This document shows positions 1 through 7,194 of a stretch of DNA of 10,401 bases, one piece after another. The notes beneath the pieces were generated by a model that saw only the letters and a program-made list of their open reading frames with translations, was not told where the DNA came from and did not search any database. The DNA comes from Methylomarinum sp964474415. GTDB taxonomy: Bacteria > Pseudomonadota > Gammaproteobacteria > Methylococcales > Methylomonadaceae. Made by a program: the position numbers and the translations under genes. The DNA lies in contig CAYYSO010000085.1 in assembly GCA_964474415.1 (NCBI GenBank), forward strand, positions 1 through 10,401, read 5' to 3'. Numbering within the stretch: the first letter of the stretch is position 1; every line of letters begins with the position of its first letter.

Positions 1-994
1 CTTTTCCGGTGATACCTTTAGGGATCAGGGAAACCAGCATTAAATGATTGTCGGTGCCACCGGAAACGACATCGAAGCCGCGTTTGATAAATACCTCGGC
101 CATTGCTTTGGCATTATTGATCACCTGTTGTTGATAAATTTTAAATTCCGGGGTCATGGCCTCTTTAAATGCCACGGCTTTTGCGGCAATGACATGCATC
201 AATGGCCCACCCTGGATGCCGGGAAATATATTGGAATTGAATTTTTTCTCCAGCTCTGGATTATGTTTACACAAGATCAAGCCTCCGCGTGGGCCGCGTA
301 AGGATTTGTGCGTCGTGCTGGTCACCACGTCGGCAATCGGCACGGGATTTGGGTATAAGCCCGCAGCAACCAGACCGGCAACGTGAGCCATATCCACGAA
401 TAAATAAGCGCCGACTTGATCGGCAATATCACGGAAACGTTGCCAGTCCCAGATGCGTGAATAGGCTGAAAAGCCGGCGACGATAACCTTAGGTTTATGT
501 TCCAGCGCCAAAGATTCAACCTGGTCGTAATCAATTTCGCCGGTATCCGGGTGCAACCCGTATTGAATGGCATGGTAGATTTTGCCGGAGAAGTTTGGTT
601 TGGCGCCGTGAGTCAAATGGCCGCCATCAGCCAGGCTTAAACCTAAAATGGTATCACCCGGTTGAATCAATGCCATATAGACAGCCATGTTGGCTTGTGA
701 GCCGGAATGGGGTTGTACGTTGGCATAATCGGCATCGAAAAGTTCTTTGGCCCGGTCGATAGCCAGTTGTTCGGCTTTATCGACATACTCACAGCCCCCG
801 TAATAACGTTTGCCCGGATAGCCCTCTGCATATTTATTGGTTAAGAGCGAACCTTGCGCTTCCATCACTCGTGGACTGGTATAGTTTTCAGAGGCAATCA
901 GTTCAATATGGTCTTCCTGACGCTGACGCTCTTCTTCTATTGCCTGAAACAATTCATCGTCAAAACCGGCAATGGACATGGATTTTTTAAACAT
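1..994 (-). CDS. glyA: Serine hydroxymethyltransferase, partial (3' end beyond window)
   Basis: PLP enzyme that interconverts glycine plus 5,10-methylene-tetrahydrofolate with serine; in the serine cycle it is the step that captures the C1 unit. Reading the minus strand from the ATG at 994-992 gives 331 uninterrupted residues to the window edge, about four fifths of the usual ~418. Visible SHMT blocks are ELIASENYTS (31-40), YAEGYPGKRYYGG (55-67), the HSGSQAN block (96-102), GGHLTHG (124-130), the cofactor-binding VDMAHVAGL stretch (200-208) and THKSLRGPRGG (228-238), whose Lys230 is the Schiff-base lysine. The start is supported by AGGAG six bases upstream; Met6 is an alternative without such a site. 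It begins 30 bp after gckA and is probably cotranscribed with mtdA and gckA. Many genomes hold more than one glyA; whether this copy is dedicated to the serine cycle is inferred from its neighbours. Confidence 0.96.
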   Translation of the reverse strand, partial: MFKKSMSIAGFDDELFQAIEEERQRQEDHIELIASENYTSPRVMEAQGSLLTNKYAEGYPGKRYYGGCEYVDKAEQLAIDRAKELFDADYANVQPHSGSQANMAVYMALIQPGDTILGLSLADGGHLTHGAKPNFSGKIYHAIQYGLHPDTGEIDYDQVESLALEHKPKVIVAGFSAYSRIWDWQRFRDIADQVGAYLFVDMAHVAGLVAAGLYPNPVPIADVVTSTTHKSLRGPRGGLILCKHNPELEKKFNSNIFPGIQGGPLMHVIAAKAVAFKEAMTPEFKIYQQQVINNAKAMAEVFIKRGFDVVSGGTDNHLMLVSLIPKGITGK

Positions 995-1024
995 TGATTT
1001 CTCCTGATTTGGAAGGGTGGATAT

Positions 1025-2401
1025 TCAAGAAGTTGGCTGGATTAATAATACTTGCAAATCAGCTACGTTAGTGCCGGTTGCGCCGGTATTCAGTAAATCC
1101 TGAGACAGTTTTAAGGCATTATAAGAGTCATTATTTTCAAGTAATTCACAAGCAGAGACGGAATGCCGGCTTATGCGTTTTAATGAGTTATTGTCAACTA
1201 TGCCGCCCGCGGCATCAGTAGGGCCGTCGCGGCCATCTGTGCCGCCGCTTAAAAATACCCAGTTACCCGCTAAAGCGTGTTTCTCAGCGGCAATGGCAAA
1301 TGCCAACGCCATTTCCTGGTTACGACCGCCACGTCCGCTGCCTGTCAGGGTGACGGTAGTCTCCCCGCCGGCCAGTATTGCCATGGCTTTATTGAAACCT
1401 TTTTGCTGTAATTCTTTGACCTGTAAAACCAGTTCTTCCGCTTCATCTCTCGTTTCACCCGTTAGTTGGTCATTGTATAGACGGGCTTCATATCCTCTGG
1501 CTTGCGCAGATCGCAGGGTTTCACTAATGCTGATTCGGTTGCTGCCTAATAGAGTGTATGAAATAGCATTAAATAATGGCTCATCGTTTTTGGGCGTTTC
1601 AGAAATTTCTCCGCGGCAGCCCCTGTTTAACAAAGTGCGTACCGATTTCGGCACTTTTGAGTAAATATGTTTCTGCTGCAATATGGCAACGGCATCGGCA
1701 AAATAACTGTCATCGGCGACGGTAGGGCCGCTGGCGATAGAGCCAAGATCATCGCCTACCACATCCGATAAAATCAGAGCGTGCAGATCTGCCGGGGCAG
1801 TCAGCCTGGCCAGTCCGCCACCTTTTAATTGTGACAGGTGTTTGCGGACACAGTTAATTTGATTGATATTAGCGCCGCTGGCAAGCAACAGCTCCGTTGT
1901 GGCAATCTTTTCCTGTAGCGTAATGCCTTTAGCTGGTAAGGGCAGCAGCGCCGAGCCGCCCCCTGATACTAAAACCAATACCAGTTCATTCTGTTTTGCC
2001 TGGCGGATCCGTTCGGCAATCAAGGAGGCTGCATGGTATCCTGATTCATCAGGCAGAGGGTGGCCTGCGCCTATTACCTGAAAATTGTCTACCGGTTTTT
2101 CATTTTCATAATTCGTTACCGCGATACCGGGAAGGAGTGTAAGTTGAGCCGGTATGATTTCCTGCGCAGCTTTAGCCATAGCGCAGGCCGCTTTACCAAA
2201 AGCGATTAAATGGACTGCCGACCATCTACCCACACGTTTTTTTGCAGGGTTTTCCAAATCCAGTACGATTTCAATAGAATGATCGCCGGCATCGCCAACA
2301 GACAAGCAATGTTTAACCGCCAGGTAGGGATCAGCGGCCGCAATACCGGCCTGGAAAATTGCTGTTGCGTCATTACGCAGGTTTTGGATTGTATGGATCA
2401 T
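1025..2401 (-). CDS. gckA: Glycerate 2-kinase (GckA/TtuD, MOFRL family)
   Basis: ATP-dependent kinase that turns D-glycerate into 2-phosphoglycerate, linking hydroxypyruvate reduction to PEP in the serine cycle. The 458-residue protein has the two-part family layout: an N-terminal DUF4147 domain (about 10-250) with AFGKAA (67-72), SGGGSALLP (146-154) and LSDVVGDDLGSIASGPT (211-227), and a C-terminal MOFRL domain (about 340-450) with AGGETTV (344-350), GSGRGGRNQE (354-363) and SGGTDGRDGPTDAAGG (385-400). Lys69 is in the position expected for the family's catalytic lysine. The length is normal. The start lies 23 bp after the mtdA stop and has no clear Shine-Dalgarno sequence, so translation may depend on coupling to mtdA. 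The family assignment is firm. The 2-phosphoglycerate product follows from this class of kinase (not the GlxK/GarK class) and from the serine-cycle context. Confidence 0.93.
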   Translation of the reverse strand: MIHTIQNLRNDATAIFQAGIAAADPYLAVKHCLSVGDAGDHSIEIVLDLENPAKKRVGRWSAVHLIAFGKAACAMAKAAQEIIPAQLTLLPGIAVTNYENEKPVDNFQVIGAGHPLPDESGYHAASLIAERIRQAKQNELVLVLVSGGGSALLPLPAKGITLQEKIATTELLLASGANINQINCVRKHLSQLKGGGLARLTAPADLHALILSDVVGDDLGSIASGPTVADDSYFADAVAILQQKHIYSKVPKSVRTLLNRGCRGEISETPKNDEPLFNAISYTLLGSNRISISETLRSAQARGYEARLYNDQLTGETRDEAEELVLQVKELQQKGFNKAMAILAGGETTVTLTGSGRGGRNQEMALAFAIAAEKHALAGNWVFLSGGTDGRDGPTDAAGGIVDNNSLKRISRHSVSACELLENNDSYNALKLSQDLLNTGATGTNVADLQVLLIQPTS

Positions 2402-2424
2402 GATGATAGATCAAGATCGTGGAC

Positions 2425-3282
2425 TTAGGCCATTTCTTTTGCCAGCTTAAAGATTAATTCTGCATCAAAGACCTGGTTGTTGGCTTCAAACAATTTGGCA
2501 ATACAGGCTCTATGCAAAGCCAGTTTCAATGTGCCGAAACCTATAGCACCCCAGATGATTTTACCGTGACGATCAAGACCTTTGTCCATCATGTCGGTGC
2601 CGCCAATTCCCAGCGGCGGGGTGGCATTGGCATCGGCTATTATTCCAATATTGGGATTGTCCTGCCAGTGTTCCGGTTTTAACAATTCAATGCCTGCCGC
2701 GCCAGTGGCAAAAACAATATTCGCATCTTGAACAGCATTGGCGCGAGCGTCCATATCGGCCGCTTCAATCGGCGTCAGATCAACACCGAAGCGCTCTTTC
2801 ATGGTAAAACAGGCTTGTTCGGCATTAAAGATATGGCGGGAAGTTATGCTGACTTCCGCTCCTTCCTGAGTTAACATGACTGCAGCACGCTGGCCTACCG
2901 GGCCTGTGCCGGCAAGGATCACTGCTTTTTTGCCTTGCAGTGAGCCGCTGGTGGACATTTTAGCTACGGCTGCGGCCGCAGTTGTGTTACTGCCATTGCT
3001 GTCCAGCATGACAGAAACCTGGAAACCCGCGAAAAAATGTTTTTGTACGGCGTAAAATAATTCCTGTCCGGCTGCCATATCGCTGCCGCCGATAAATATA
3101 GCAGTATTTTTTTTATCTTTAGGCGCGCGGGTGAAAATGGTTCCTTCCACCAGCGGTTTGACGTTTTCAGGTGTGACGCCGCCAAAGCCAACGACATGAT
3201 CAGCGCCGCCGTCATAGGCAACGACAGTATCAAAACTGGATGGATGGAGGTCGGTGTCGAATTGGAATAACAATTTCTTCAT
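2425..3282 (-). CDS. mtdA: NADP-dependent methylene-tetrahydrofolate/methylene-tetrahydromethanopterin dehydrogenase MtdA
   Basis: Cytoplasmic dehydrogenase of methylotrophs that interconverts methylene- and methenyl-tetrahydrofolate (and can act on the methanopterin form) with NADP(H). It sits at the branch between formate-derived C1 units and the serine cycle. The 285-residue protein follows the Methylobacterium enzyme almost throughout as I remember it: KKLLFQFDTD (2-11), YDGGADHVVGFG (23-34), MLDSNGSNTTAAA (92-104), the Rossmann loop AGTGPVGQRAA (124-134), ADANATPPLGIGG (216-228), and the C-terminal HRACIAKLFE and AKEMA ends. Arg149 after strand two (ITSRH) fits NADP binding. The start is supported by an AGG-containing ribosome site (CAGGTAAG) upstream. 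It is the first gene of the mtdA-gckA-glyA group and diverges from mdh. Its usual partner fch (methenyl-H4F cyclohydrolase) is not in this window. Confidence 0.97.
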   Translation of the reverse strand: MKKLLFQFDTDLHPSSFDTVVAYDGGADHVVGFGGVTPENVKPLVEGTIFTRAPKDKKNTAIFIGGSDMAAGQELFYAVQKHFFAGFQVSVMLDSNGSNTTAAAAVAKMSTSGSLQGKKAVILAGTGPVGQRAAVMLTQEGAEVSITSRHIFNAEQACFTMKERFGVDLTPIEAADMDARANAVQDANIVFATGAAGIELLKPEHWQDNPNIGIIADANATPPLGIGGTDMMDKGLDRHGKIIWGAIGFGTLKLALHRACIAKLFEANNQVFDAELIFKLAKEMA

Positions 3283-3304
3283 TAACTTACCTGAAAAATA
3301 AACG

Positions 3305-3320
3305 ACAACAATATTGTTGT
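3305..3320. repeat. Perfect 16-base palindrome in the mtdA leader
   Basis: ACAACAATATTGTTGT equals its own reverse complement. It lies 22 bases before the mtdA ATG and downstream of the proposed promoter, so it could be an operator acting as a roadblock. Its even-length, loop-less symmetry fits a dimeric DNA-binding protein better than an RNA hairpin. Confidence 0.6.
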
Positions 3321-3339
3321 GAAGTTATAAAACCGGTCT

Positions 3340-3345
3340 ATTATA
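3340..3345 (-). promoter_or_regulatory. Proposed mtdA -10 box (TATAAT)
   Basis: The minus strand carries a perfect TATAAT about 58 bases upstream of the mtdA start codon. At the 17-base spacing the -35 hexamer would be AAATCG (3368-3363), which is a poor match, so this promoter may need an activator. Transcription would start near 3333 and give a leader of roughly 50 bases that contains the perfect dyad at 3305-3320. Confidence 0.4.
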
Positions 3346-3562
3346 CAGTATATTGTAATAGGCGATTTATTTAAGCTTGGTTATAGAAGAAGCAGTTGAT
3401 TAGTTATTGTCTGCCAAATAGTATTGTGTCATATTGTGCCACAAAATTATGCAGGAACTTTTCGGTTTGCATTGAGATTGATTCGATAATCATAAACTGT
3501 CTGAATTGCTACAGAGATAGAGCCGAAGTTATTGATGAATAAAAAATACACAAGGAGAACAG

Positions 3563-4540
3563 ATGAAAACCCCCGTTGATATTGCTGTGACAGGCGCGGC
3601 TGGACAGATTACTTATTCGTTGCTTTTTCGACTGGCAGGCGGGGCGTTATTGGGGCCGGATCAACCTATTATATTACATTTGCTGGAAGTGCCGCAGGCT
3701 ATGGACTCCCTGAAAGGGGTAGTGATGGAATTGAATGATTGCGCTTATCCTCTGCTGCAAAAAATTATTACCACTGACGATCCCAAAGTTGCCTTCAAAA
3801 ATGTTGATTACGCCTTTCTGGTGGGCGCCAAGCCTCGTGGTCCGGGTATGGAAAGACGCGATTTACTGGAAAACAATGCCGAAATTTTTTCTGTGCAAGG
3901 TCGGGCGTTAAATGAAGTCGCCAGTAGAAATGTCAAGGTGTTGGTGACCGGGAATCCTGCCAATACCAATGCCTTGATCGCAATGAAAAATGCACCAGAT
4001 TTGCATCCTGAATGCTTTACCGCCATGACTATGCTGGATCATAATCGTGCGATCAGTCAATTGGCGGAAAAATGCGGTGTTCGTTGCAAGGAAATCAGAA
4101 ATGTTGTGGTTTGGGGGAATCATTCTGCCACCCAATATCCTGATTTGCATTACGCTAAAGTTAAAGGGCAGGATGCATTACCCCTGGTGGGTGAAGACTG
4201 GTTTGTGGACGAGTTTATACCCACTGTGCAACAGCGCGGCGCCGCTATCATCAAAGCCAGAGGACAATCCAGCGCCGCTTCAGCCGCTAATGCCGCTATC
4301 GGTCAGATGAAAGCCTGGACTAGAGGCACAGTAGAAGGCGACTGGGTCAGCATGGCTGTTCCTTCAGATGGTAGTTATGGTATAGAAGAAGGGTTAATGT
4401 ATTCTTATCCGGTCACTGTTACAGACGGAGAGATTAGTATTGTACGGGGTCTGGATATCAGCGAATTCAGCCGGAAAAGAATGAGTATAACTGAGGCTGA
4501 ATTAAAAGAGGAAAGGGACGCTGTCAAACATTTGTTATAA
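3563..4540 (+). CDS. mdh: Malate dehydrogenase
   Basis: Cytoplasmic NAD-dependent enzyme interconverting oxaloacetate and malate; in the serine cycle it reduces oxaloacetate from PEP carboxylase to malate. The 325-residue protein is of the cytosolic/Thermus-like MDH type: Rossmann loop GAAGQI (11-16), Glu42 at the end of the second strand (LLEVPQ), which favours NAD over NADP, substrate loop KPRGPGMERRD (90-100) with Arg92 and Arg98, GNPANTNA (130-137), MLDHNRA (157-163) with Asp159 and Arg162, and the catalytic His187 in WGNHSATQYPD. The start has a strong AAGGAG five bases upstream. It is the only plus-strand gene in the cluster, is divergent from mtdA and ends facing hprA. Family and reaction are firm; its dedication to the serine cycle rather than the TCA cycle is inferred from the location. 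Confidence 0.95.
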   Translation: MKTPVDIAVTGAAGQITYSLLFRLAGGALLGPDQPIILHLLEVPQAMDSLKGVVMELNDCAYPLLQKIITTDDPKVAFKNVDYAFLVGAKPRGPGMERRDLLENNAEIFSVQGRALNEVASRNVKVLVTGNPANTNALIAMKNAPDLHPECFTAMTMLDHNRAISQLAEKCGVRCKEIRNVVVWGNHSATQYPDLHYAKVKGQDALPLVGEDWFVDEFIPTVQQRGAAIIKARGQSSAASAANAAIGQMKAWTRGTVEGDWVSMAVPSDGSYGIEEGLMYSYPVTVTDGEISIVRGLDISEFSRKRMSITEAELKEERDAVKHLL

Positions 4541-4779
4541 AATGGTTTTTCTCAAAGAGTCACTGTAATGTAAGTTAAGAAAATGTGTGCGAATTCATTC
4601 GCACTGGGCGGATAAATTCGCATCTGTGCCCATAGCTAATGTCAATAGAACAGCCGGTGGGCAATCTTTTCTACCCGCCCTGCATGTCCAAATGGATAAA
4701 ATGTTATGCCCAATTATCGACAAACAAAAACGCCTGGCGTCTGTTATTTTTTACTGTGGTCACCTTAATATAAGTAAGG
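4541..4779. repeat. Convergent mdh/hprA gap with REP-like dyads
   Basis: No gene is supported in this 239-bp gap. It is dense in inverted repeats. GTGCGAATTCATTCGCAC (4587-4604) is a near-perfect hairpin, followed immediately by TGGGC/GCCCA arms (4605-4609 and 4628-4632) that enclose a GAT/ATC inner stem. TGGGCA (4658-4663) and TGCCCA (4707-4712) form a wider inverted repeat. Adjacent small hairpins of this kind resemble repetitive extragenic palindromes, but only one copy of each is visible here, so repetition in the genome is an inference. A hairpin with GTGGT/ACCAC arms (4756-4760, 4784-4788) spans the hprA stop codon. Confidence 0.45.
4726..4752. terminator. Possible bidirectional terminator between mdh and hprA
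   Basis: ACGCCTGGCGT (4730-4740) can fold into a short stem. On the plus strand it is followed after a few bases by six T (4747-4752); on the minus strand it is followed directly by TTTTT (from 4730-4726). This suits two genes that meet head on. The stem is only about four base pairs, so the call is weak. Confidence 0.35.
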
Positions 4780-5751
4780 TTAAACCACTTTATCCGGTAA
4801 AGGTTTTTCGGCAAAAAAAGCGGCTAGATTTTCCAGTACTTTTTCTCCCATTGCTGTTCTGGTGGCGAATGTGGCGCTGCCTAAATGGGGTAATAAGGTA
4901 ACGTTGTCCAGTGTCAGAAAGCCCTTGTTAACATCTGGTTCACTCTCATAAACATCCAGGCCGGCGCCGGCAATTGTTTTTTCCTGCAAGGCTTTGATAA
5001 GCGCGTTGTTATCAACCACGTCGCCACGGGAAGTGTTGATTAAATGCGCTGTTGACTTCATTAGTTGCAGACGGTTTTCATTGATCAGATGGTGAGTAGC
5101 GCTACTACCCGGACAGTGTAATGAAACGTAATCGGATTGTTGCAAAAGCTCTTCAATGGTGTCGATTCGGGTCGCCTGTAAATCATCTACAATCGCTCGA
5201 TTGGCCGGGCTGGGCTTGAAAAAAAGAATTTTCATGCCAAAGCCGTGATGAGCTTTTCTCGCCATTGCCTGAGCGATACGACCGAAGCCAATGAGTCCCA
5301 ATGTAGTGCCGGTTACATCGTTGCTCATCATATGAGTCGGATTCCAACCACTCCATTTTTTTGCGCGTACCAGACGATCTCCCTCAGCGCCACGTCGGGC
5401 GGACATTAATAGCAGAGTCATCGCAATATCAGCGGTACTTTCAGTCAATACTCCGGGGGTATTTGTGACTACCAGACCCTGTTGTTTAGCCGCTTCAATA
5501 TCAATATGGTTATAGCCGACGCCAAAGTTAGCAATAATCCTACAGCGTTTGTTGGCGACGTTGATGACCGCCGCCGGAAATGCATCGCAAACCGAAGGGC
5601 AGACCGCGTCATAGCTTTGCAGTGCGCTTTTGAATTCAGCCACTGTTAATGGTCTGTCGTCTTCATTCAGAATAACGTCGTAAAGCGATTTTAATTTTGT
5701 TTCTACGGAAGCCGGCCATTTGCGGGTGATGAATACTTTGGGTTTGTTCAT
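4780..5751 (-). CDS. hprA: Hydroxypyruvate/glyoxylate reductase (D-2-hydroxyacid dehydrogenase family)
   Basis: Reduces hydroxypyruvate, made by Sga, to D-glycerate, the substrate of GckA. The 323-residue protein has the full D-2-hydroxyacid dehydrogenase pattern: substrate loop NFGVGYNHID (75-84), Rossmann loop LGLIGFGRIAQA (151-162), the catalytic Arg242 in NTSRGDVVD, Glu271 in YESEP and His289 in LLPHLGSAT. The third glycine of GxGxxG is Ala160, and the end of the second Rossmann strand reads FFKPSPANR with no acidic residue, so NADPH use is plausible. The start is the only upstream ATG that keeps the family N-terminus but has a weak ribosome site. It lies 112 bp after sga with a terminator between them, so it probably depends on readthrough or its own promoter. 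The specific substrate is inferred from context; the family is certain. Confidence 0.92.
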   Translation of the reverse strand: MNKPKVFITRKWPASVETKLKSLYDVILNEDDRPLTVAEFKSALQSYDAVCPSVCDAFPAAVINVANKRCRIIANFGVGYNHIDIEAAKQQGLVVTNTPGVLTESTADIAMTLLLMSARRGAEGDRLVRAKKWSGWNPTHMMSNDVTGTTLGLIGFGRIAQAMARKAHHGFGMKILFFKPSPANRAIVDDLQATRIDTIEELLQQSDYVSLHCPGSSATHHLINENRLQLMKSTAHLINTSRGDVVDNNALIKALQEKTIAGAGLDVYESEPDVNKGFLTLDNVTLLPHLGSATFATRTAMGEKVLENLAAFFAEKPLPDKVV

Positions 5752-5800
5752 GGGCTGTTTAGCTCTATGAAGATCAACGGGAGGGAAATAAGTTCAGACT

Positions 5801-5843
5801 AAAAAACAAAGGCATCGACGTAGTAAATAACGACGATGCCTTT
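5801..5843 (-). terminator. Intrinsic terminator downstream of sga
   Basis: AAAGGCATCG (5808-5817) and CGATGCCTTT (5834-5843) form a ten-base-pair stem, extended by three more pairs after one mismatch, around a short AT-rich loop. On the minus strand it is followed by a T tract (GTTTTTT), the classic form. The plus strand also has five T on the other side, so weak bidirectional activity is possible. It lies 21 bases past the sga stop and 50 bases before the hprA start. Confidence 0.85.
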
Positions 5844-5863
5844 TTGATTGATGGGGTGGGTGG

Positions 5864-7030
5864 TTACGCCGCCGTTGAACGATAGTACTCGATAGCTGCC
5901 GAGACACCGCTGCCCGGTGCAAAATCAAAGCCATTGTCCAGCATGGCCATTTCCACACCGGCAATGGCACCCAACATAGAAACATCATTCATATCGCCCA
6001 TGTGACCGATACGGAATACTTTGCCGGCCACTTCGGTTAAGCCGGCGCCTAACGAAATATCATATTTGTTATAAGCAGTGCTAATAACGTCACGGGCATC
6101 TTTGTCTTCAGGAACCACAATTGCAGAAACCGTATCGGATTCAAAGCCCGGTTGGGCGCACAATTTTAAACCCCATGCGGAAATGGCGCGACGAGTACCT
6201 TCGGCTAAACGGGCATGACGGGCGTAGACATTATCCATCCCTTCTTCCAGCAGCATATCCAGCGATTTACGTAAACCATGCAACATAGGGGTTGGTGCTG
6301 TGTAAGGGGTGTAGCCATCTTTATTTTGGTTCATCATGGCTTTCAGATCCAGAAAATTGCGGGTGCACTTTGCGGTTTCTGTGGCTTTCAATGCCTTTTG
6401 GCTGAAGGCAACAATGGCCAGACCAGCGGGTAGCATAAAGCCTTTTTGCGAGCCGCTGATGGCGCCGTCTATACCCCAGTCATCCATGCGGAATTCCAGG
6501 CTGGCGATAGAACTGACGCCATCGACAAATAACAGCGCCGGATGGCTGGCTGCATCCATGGCTTTACGAACACCATTAATATCACTGGTGACACCGGTAG
6601 CTGTTTCATTATGCGTGGCAAGCACTGCTTTGATTTCGTGGTTACTGTCTTCTTTCAGTCGCGCTTCAAGGTCATCCACAGGGATGCCTTTCCCCCATTC
6701 CACTTCGTGACATTCAACATCCAGGCCCAGGTTTTTGGCCGCTTCCTTCCATAGATGACCAAACTGGCCGAAACGGTAAATCAATACTTTATCACCAGGG
6801 CTTAGAGTGTTGGTTAAGGCAATTTCCCAGCCGGCTGTTCCGGTAGCGGGAAATATAAAAGCCTGTCCGCTTTCGGTACGAAAGACTTTTTTCAAATCTT
6901 CCAGAATGGGTTTTAGCAGTTTAGGGAAGTCCGGAGAACGGTGATCTTCCATAGGGACGTGCATGGCGCTTAAAATTTCGTGGGGGGTATTGGTAGGGCC
7001 AGGTATAAATAAGTGGTTGCGACCAGCCAT
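5864..7030 (-). CDS. sga: Serine-glyoxylate aminotransferase
   Basis: PLP-dependent class V aminotransferase that moves the amino group of serine to glyoxylate, giving hydroxypyruvate and glycine; it feeds HprA and returns glycine to GlyA. The 388 residues match the usual length and pattern: FIPGPTNTP (8-16), MEDHRSPDF (27-35), PATGTAGWE (61-69), THNETATGV (139-147), FVDGVSSIAS (168-177), ISGSQKGFMLPAGL (191-204) with Lys196 as the Schiff-base lysine, and a C-terminal FRIGHMGDMN block. The start is supported by AGAGG seven bases upstream, and the protein begins MAGRNHLFIPGP as in known serine-cycle enzymes. A promoter candidate lies in the 164-bp gap to the CBS gene, and a strong terminator follows, so sga may be largely monocistronic. 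Confidence 0.96.
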   Translation of the reverse strand: MAGRNHLFIPGPTNTPHEILSAMHVPMEDHRSPDFPKLLKPILEDLKKVFRTESGQAFIFPATGTAGWEIALTNTLSPGDKVLIYRFGQFGHLWKEAAKNLGLDVECHEVEWGKGIPVDDLEARLKEDSNHEIKAVLATHNETATGVTSDINGVRKAMDAASHPALLFVDGVSSIASLEFRMDDWGIDGAISGSQKGFMLPAGLAIVAFSQKALKATETAKCTRNFLDLKAMMNQNKDGYTPYTAPTPMLHGLRKSLDMLLEEGMDNVYARHARLAEGTRRAISAWGLKLCAQPGFESDTVSAIVVPEDKDARDVISTAYNKYDISLGAGLTEVAGKVFRIGHMGDMNDVSMLGAIAGVEMAMLDNGFDFAPGSGVSAAIEYYRSTAA

Positions 7031-7108
7031 TGATGTGCCTCTGATGGTTTAATGTGATGTAAAGAATGGCTTCTTAAAAAAGGATAAAGAAACCAGCAAA
7101 ACCCAAAA

Positions 7109-7137
7109 ATAATGCCATATTTTGTTTGATTCAGCAA
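7109..7137 (-). promoter_or_regulatory. Candidate sga promoter
   Basis: On the minus strand, TTGCTG (7137-7132) and CATTAT (7114-7109) are separated by exactly 17 bases in the AT-rich gap between the CBS gene and sga. The hexamers match sigma-70 consensus at three and four positions. The leader would be about 70 bases. This is a plausible but unremarkable match. Confidence 0.33.
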
Positions 7138-7194
7138 CTTCGGATTTCTTGTGCATTCTCGAAGCTGGAATGTTGAGCGCTATACCGGGATGTT

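Larger units (their letters stand above)
3283..3562. promoter_or_regulatory. Divergent mtdA/mdh control region with dyads and five TATTGT hexamers
   Basis: This 280-bp gap carries no gene and must hold the promoters for both flanking units. The plus strand has TATTGT at 3312, 3351, 3405, 3422 and 3432, the last two exactly 10 bp apart. Three dyads are visible: the perfect ACAACAATATTGTTGT (3305-3320), the 12/14 match TACAGTATATTGTA (3344-3357) and TTGTGCCACAA (3434-3444). The middle dyad touches the proposed mtdA -10 box. I infer operator sites for a shared regulator; LysR-type regulators such as QscR control serine-cycle genes in Methylobacterium, but no regulator gene lies in the window. 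No convincing sigma-70 hexamer pair was found for mdh. Confidence 0.5.

Noticed and set aside
1173..1664. Plus-strand open frame of 163 codons
   Set aside because: Lies wholly antisense to gckA, whose protein motifs are unmistakable; the plus-strand translation is low-complexity (Ser/Pro/Ala-rich) and matches no family.
3462..3506. Sigma-70 promoter for mdh
   Set aside because: TTGCAT and TTGATT were tried with 16-18 base spacers; the matching -10 hexamers are poor, so no specific promoter is claimed.
4587..4901. Plus-strand open frame running from the mdh/hprA gap into hprA
   Set aside because: Starts inside the REP-like hairpins and overlaps the conserved 3' end of hprA; no recognisable domain, and it has a basic, mixed composition.
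5794..5988. Minus-strand open frame overlapping the end of sga
   Set aside because: Alternate frame of sga that runs through the terminator; not a gene.
6336..6710. Plus-strand open frame of 124 codons
   Set aside because: Antisense to the core of sga, including its PLP lysine region; no ribosome site or recognisable domain.
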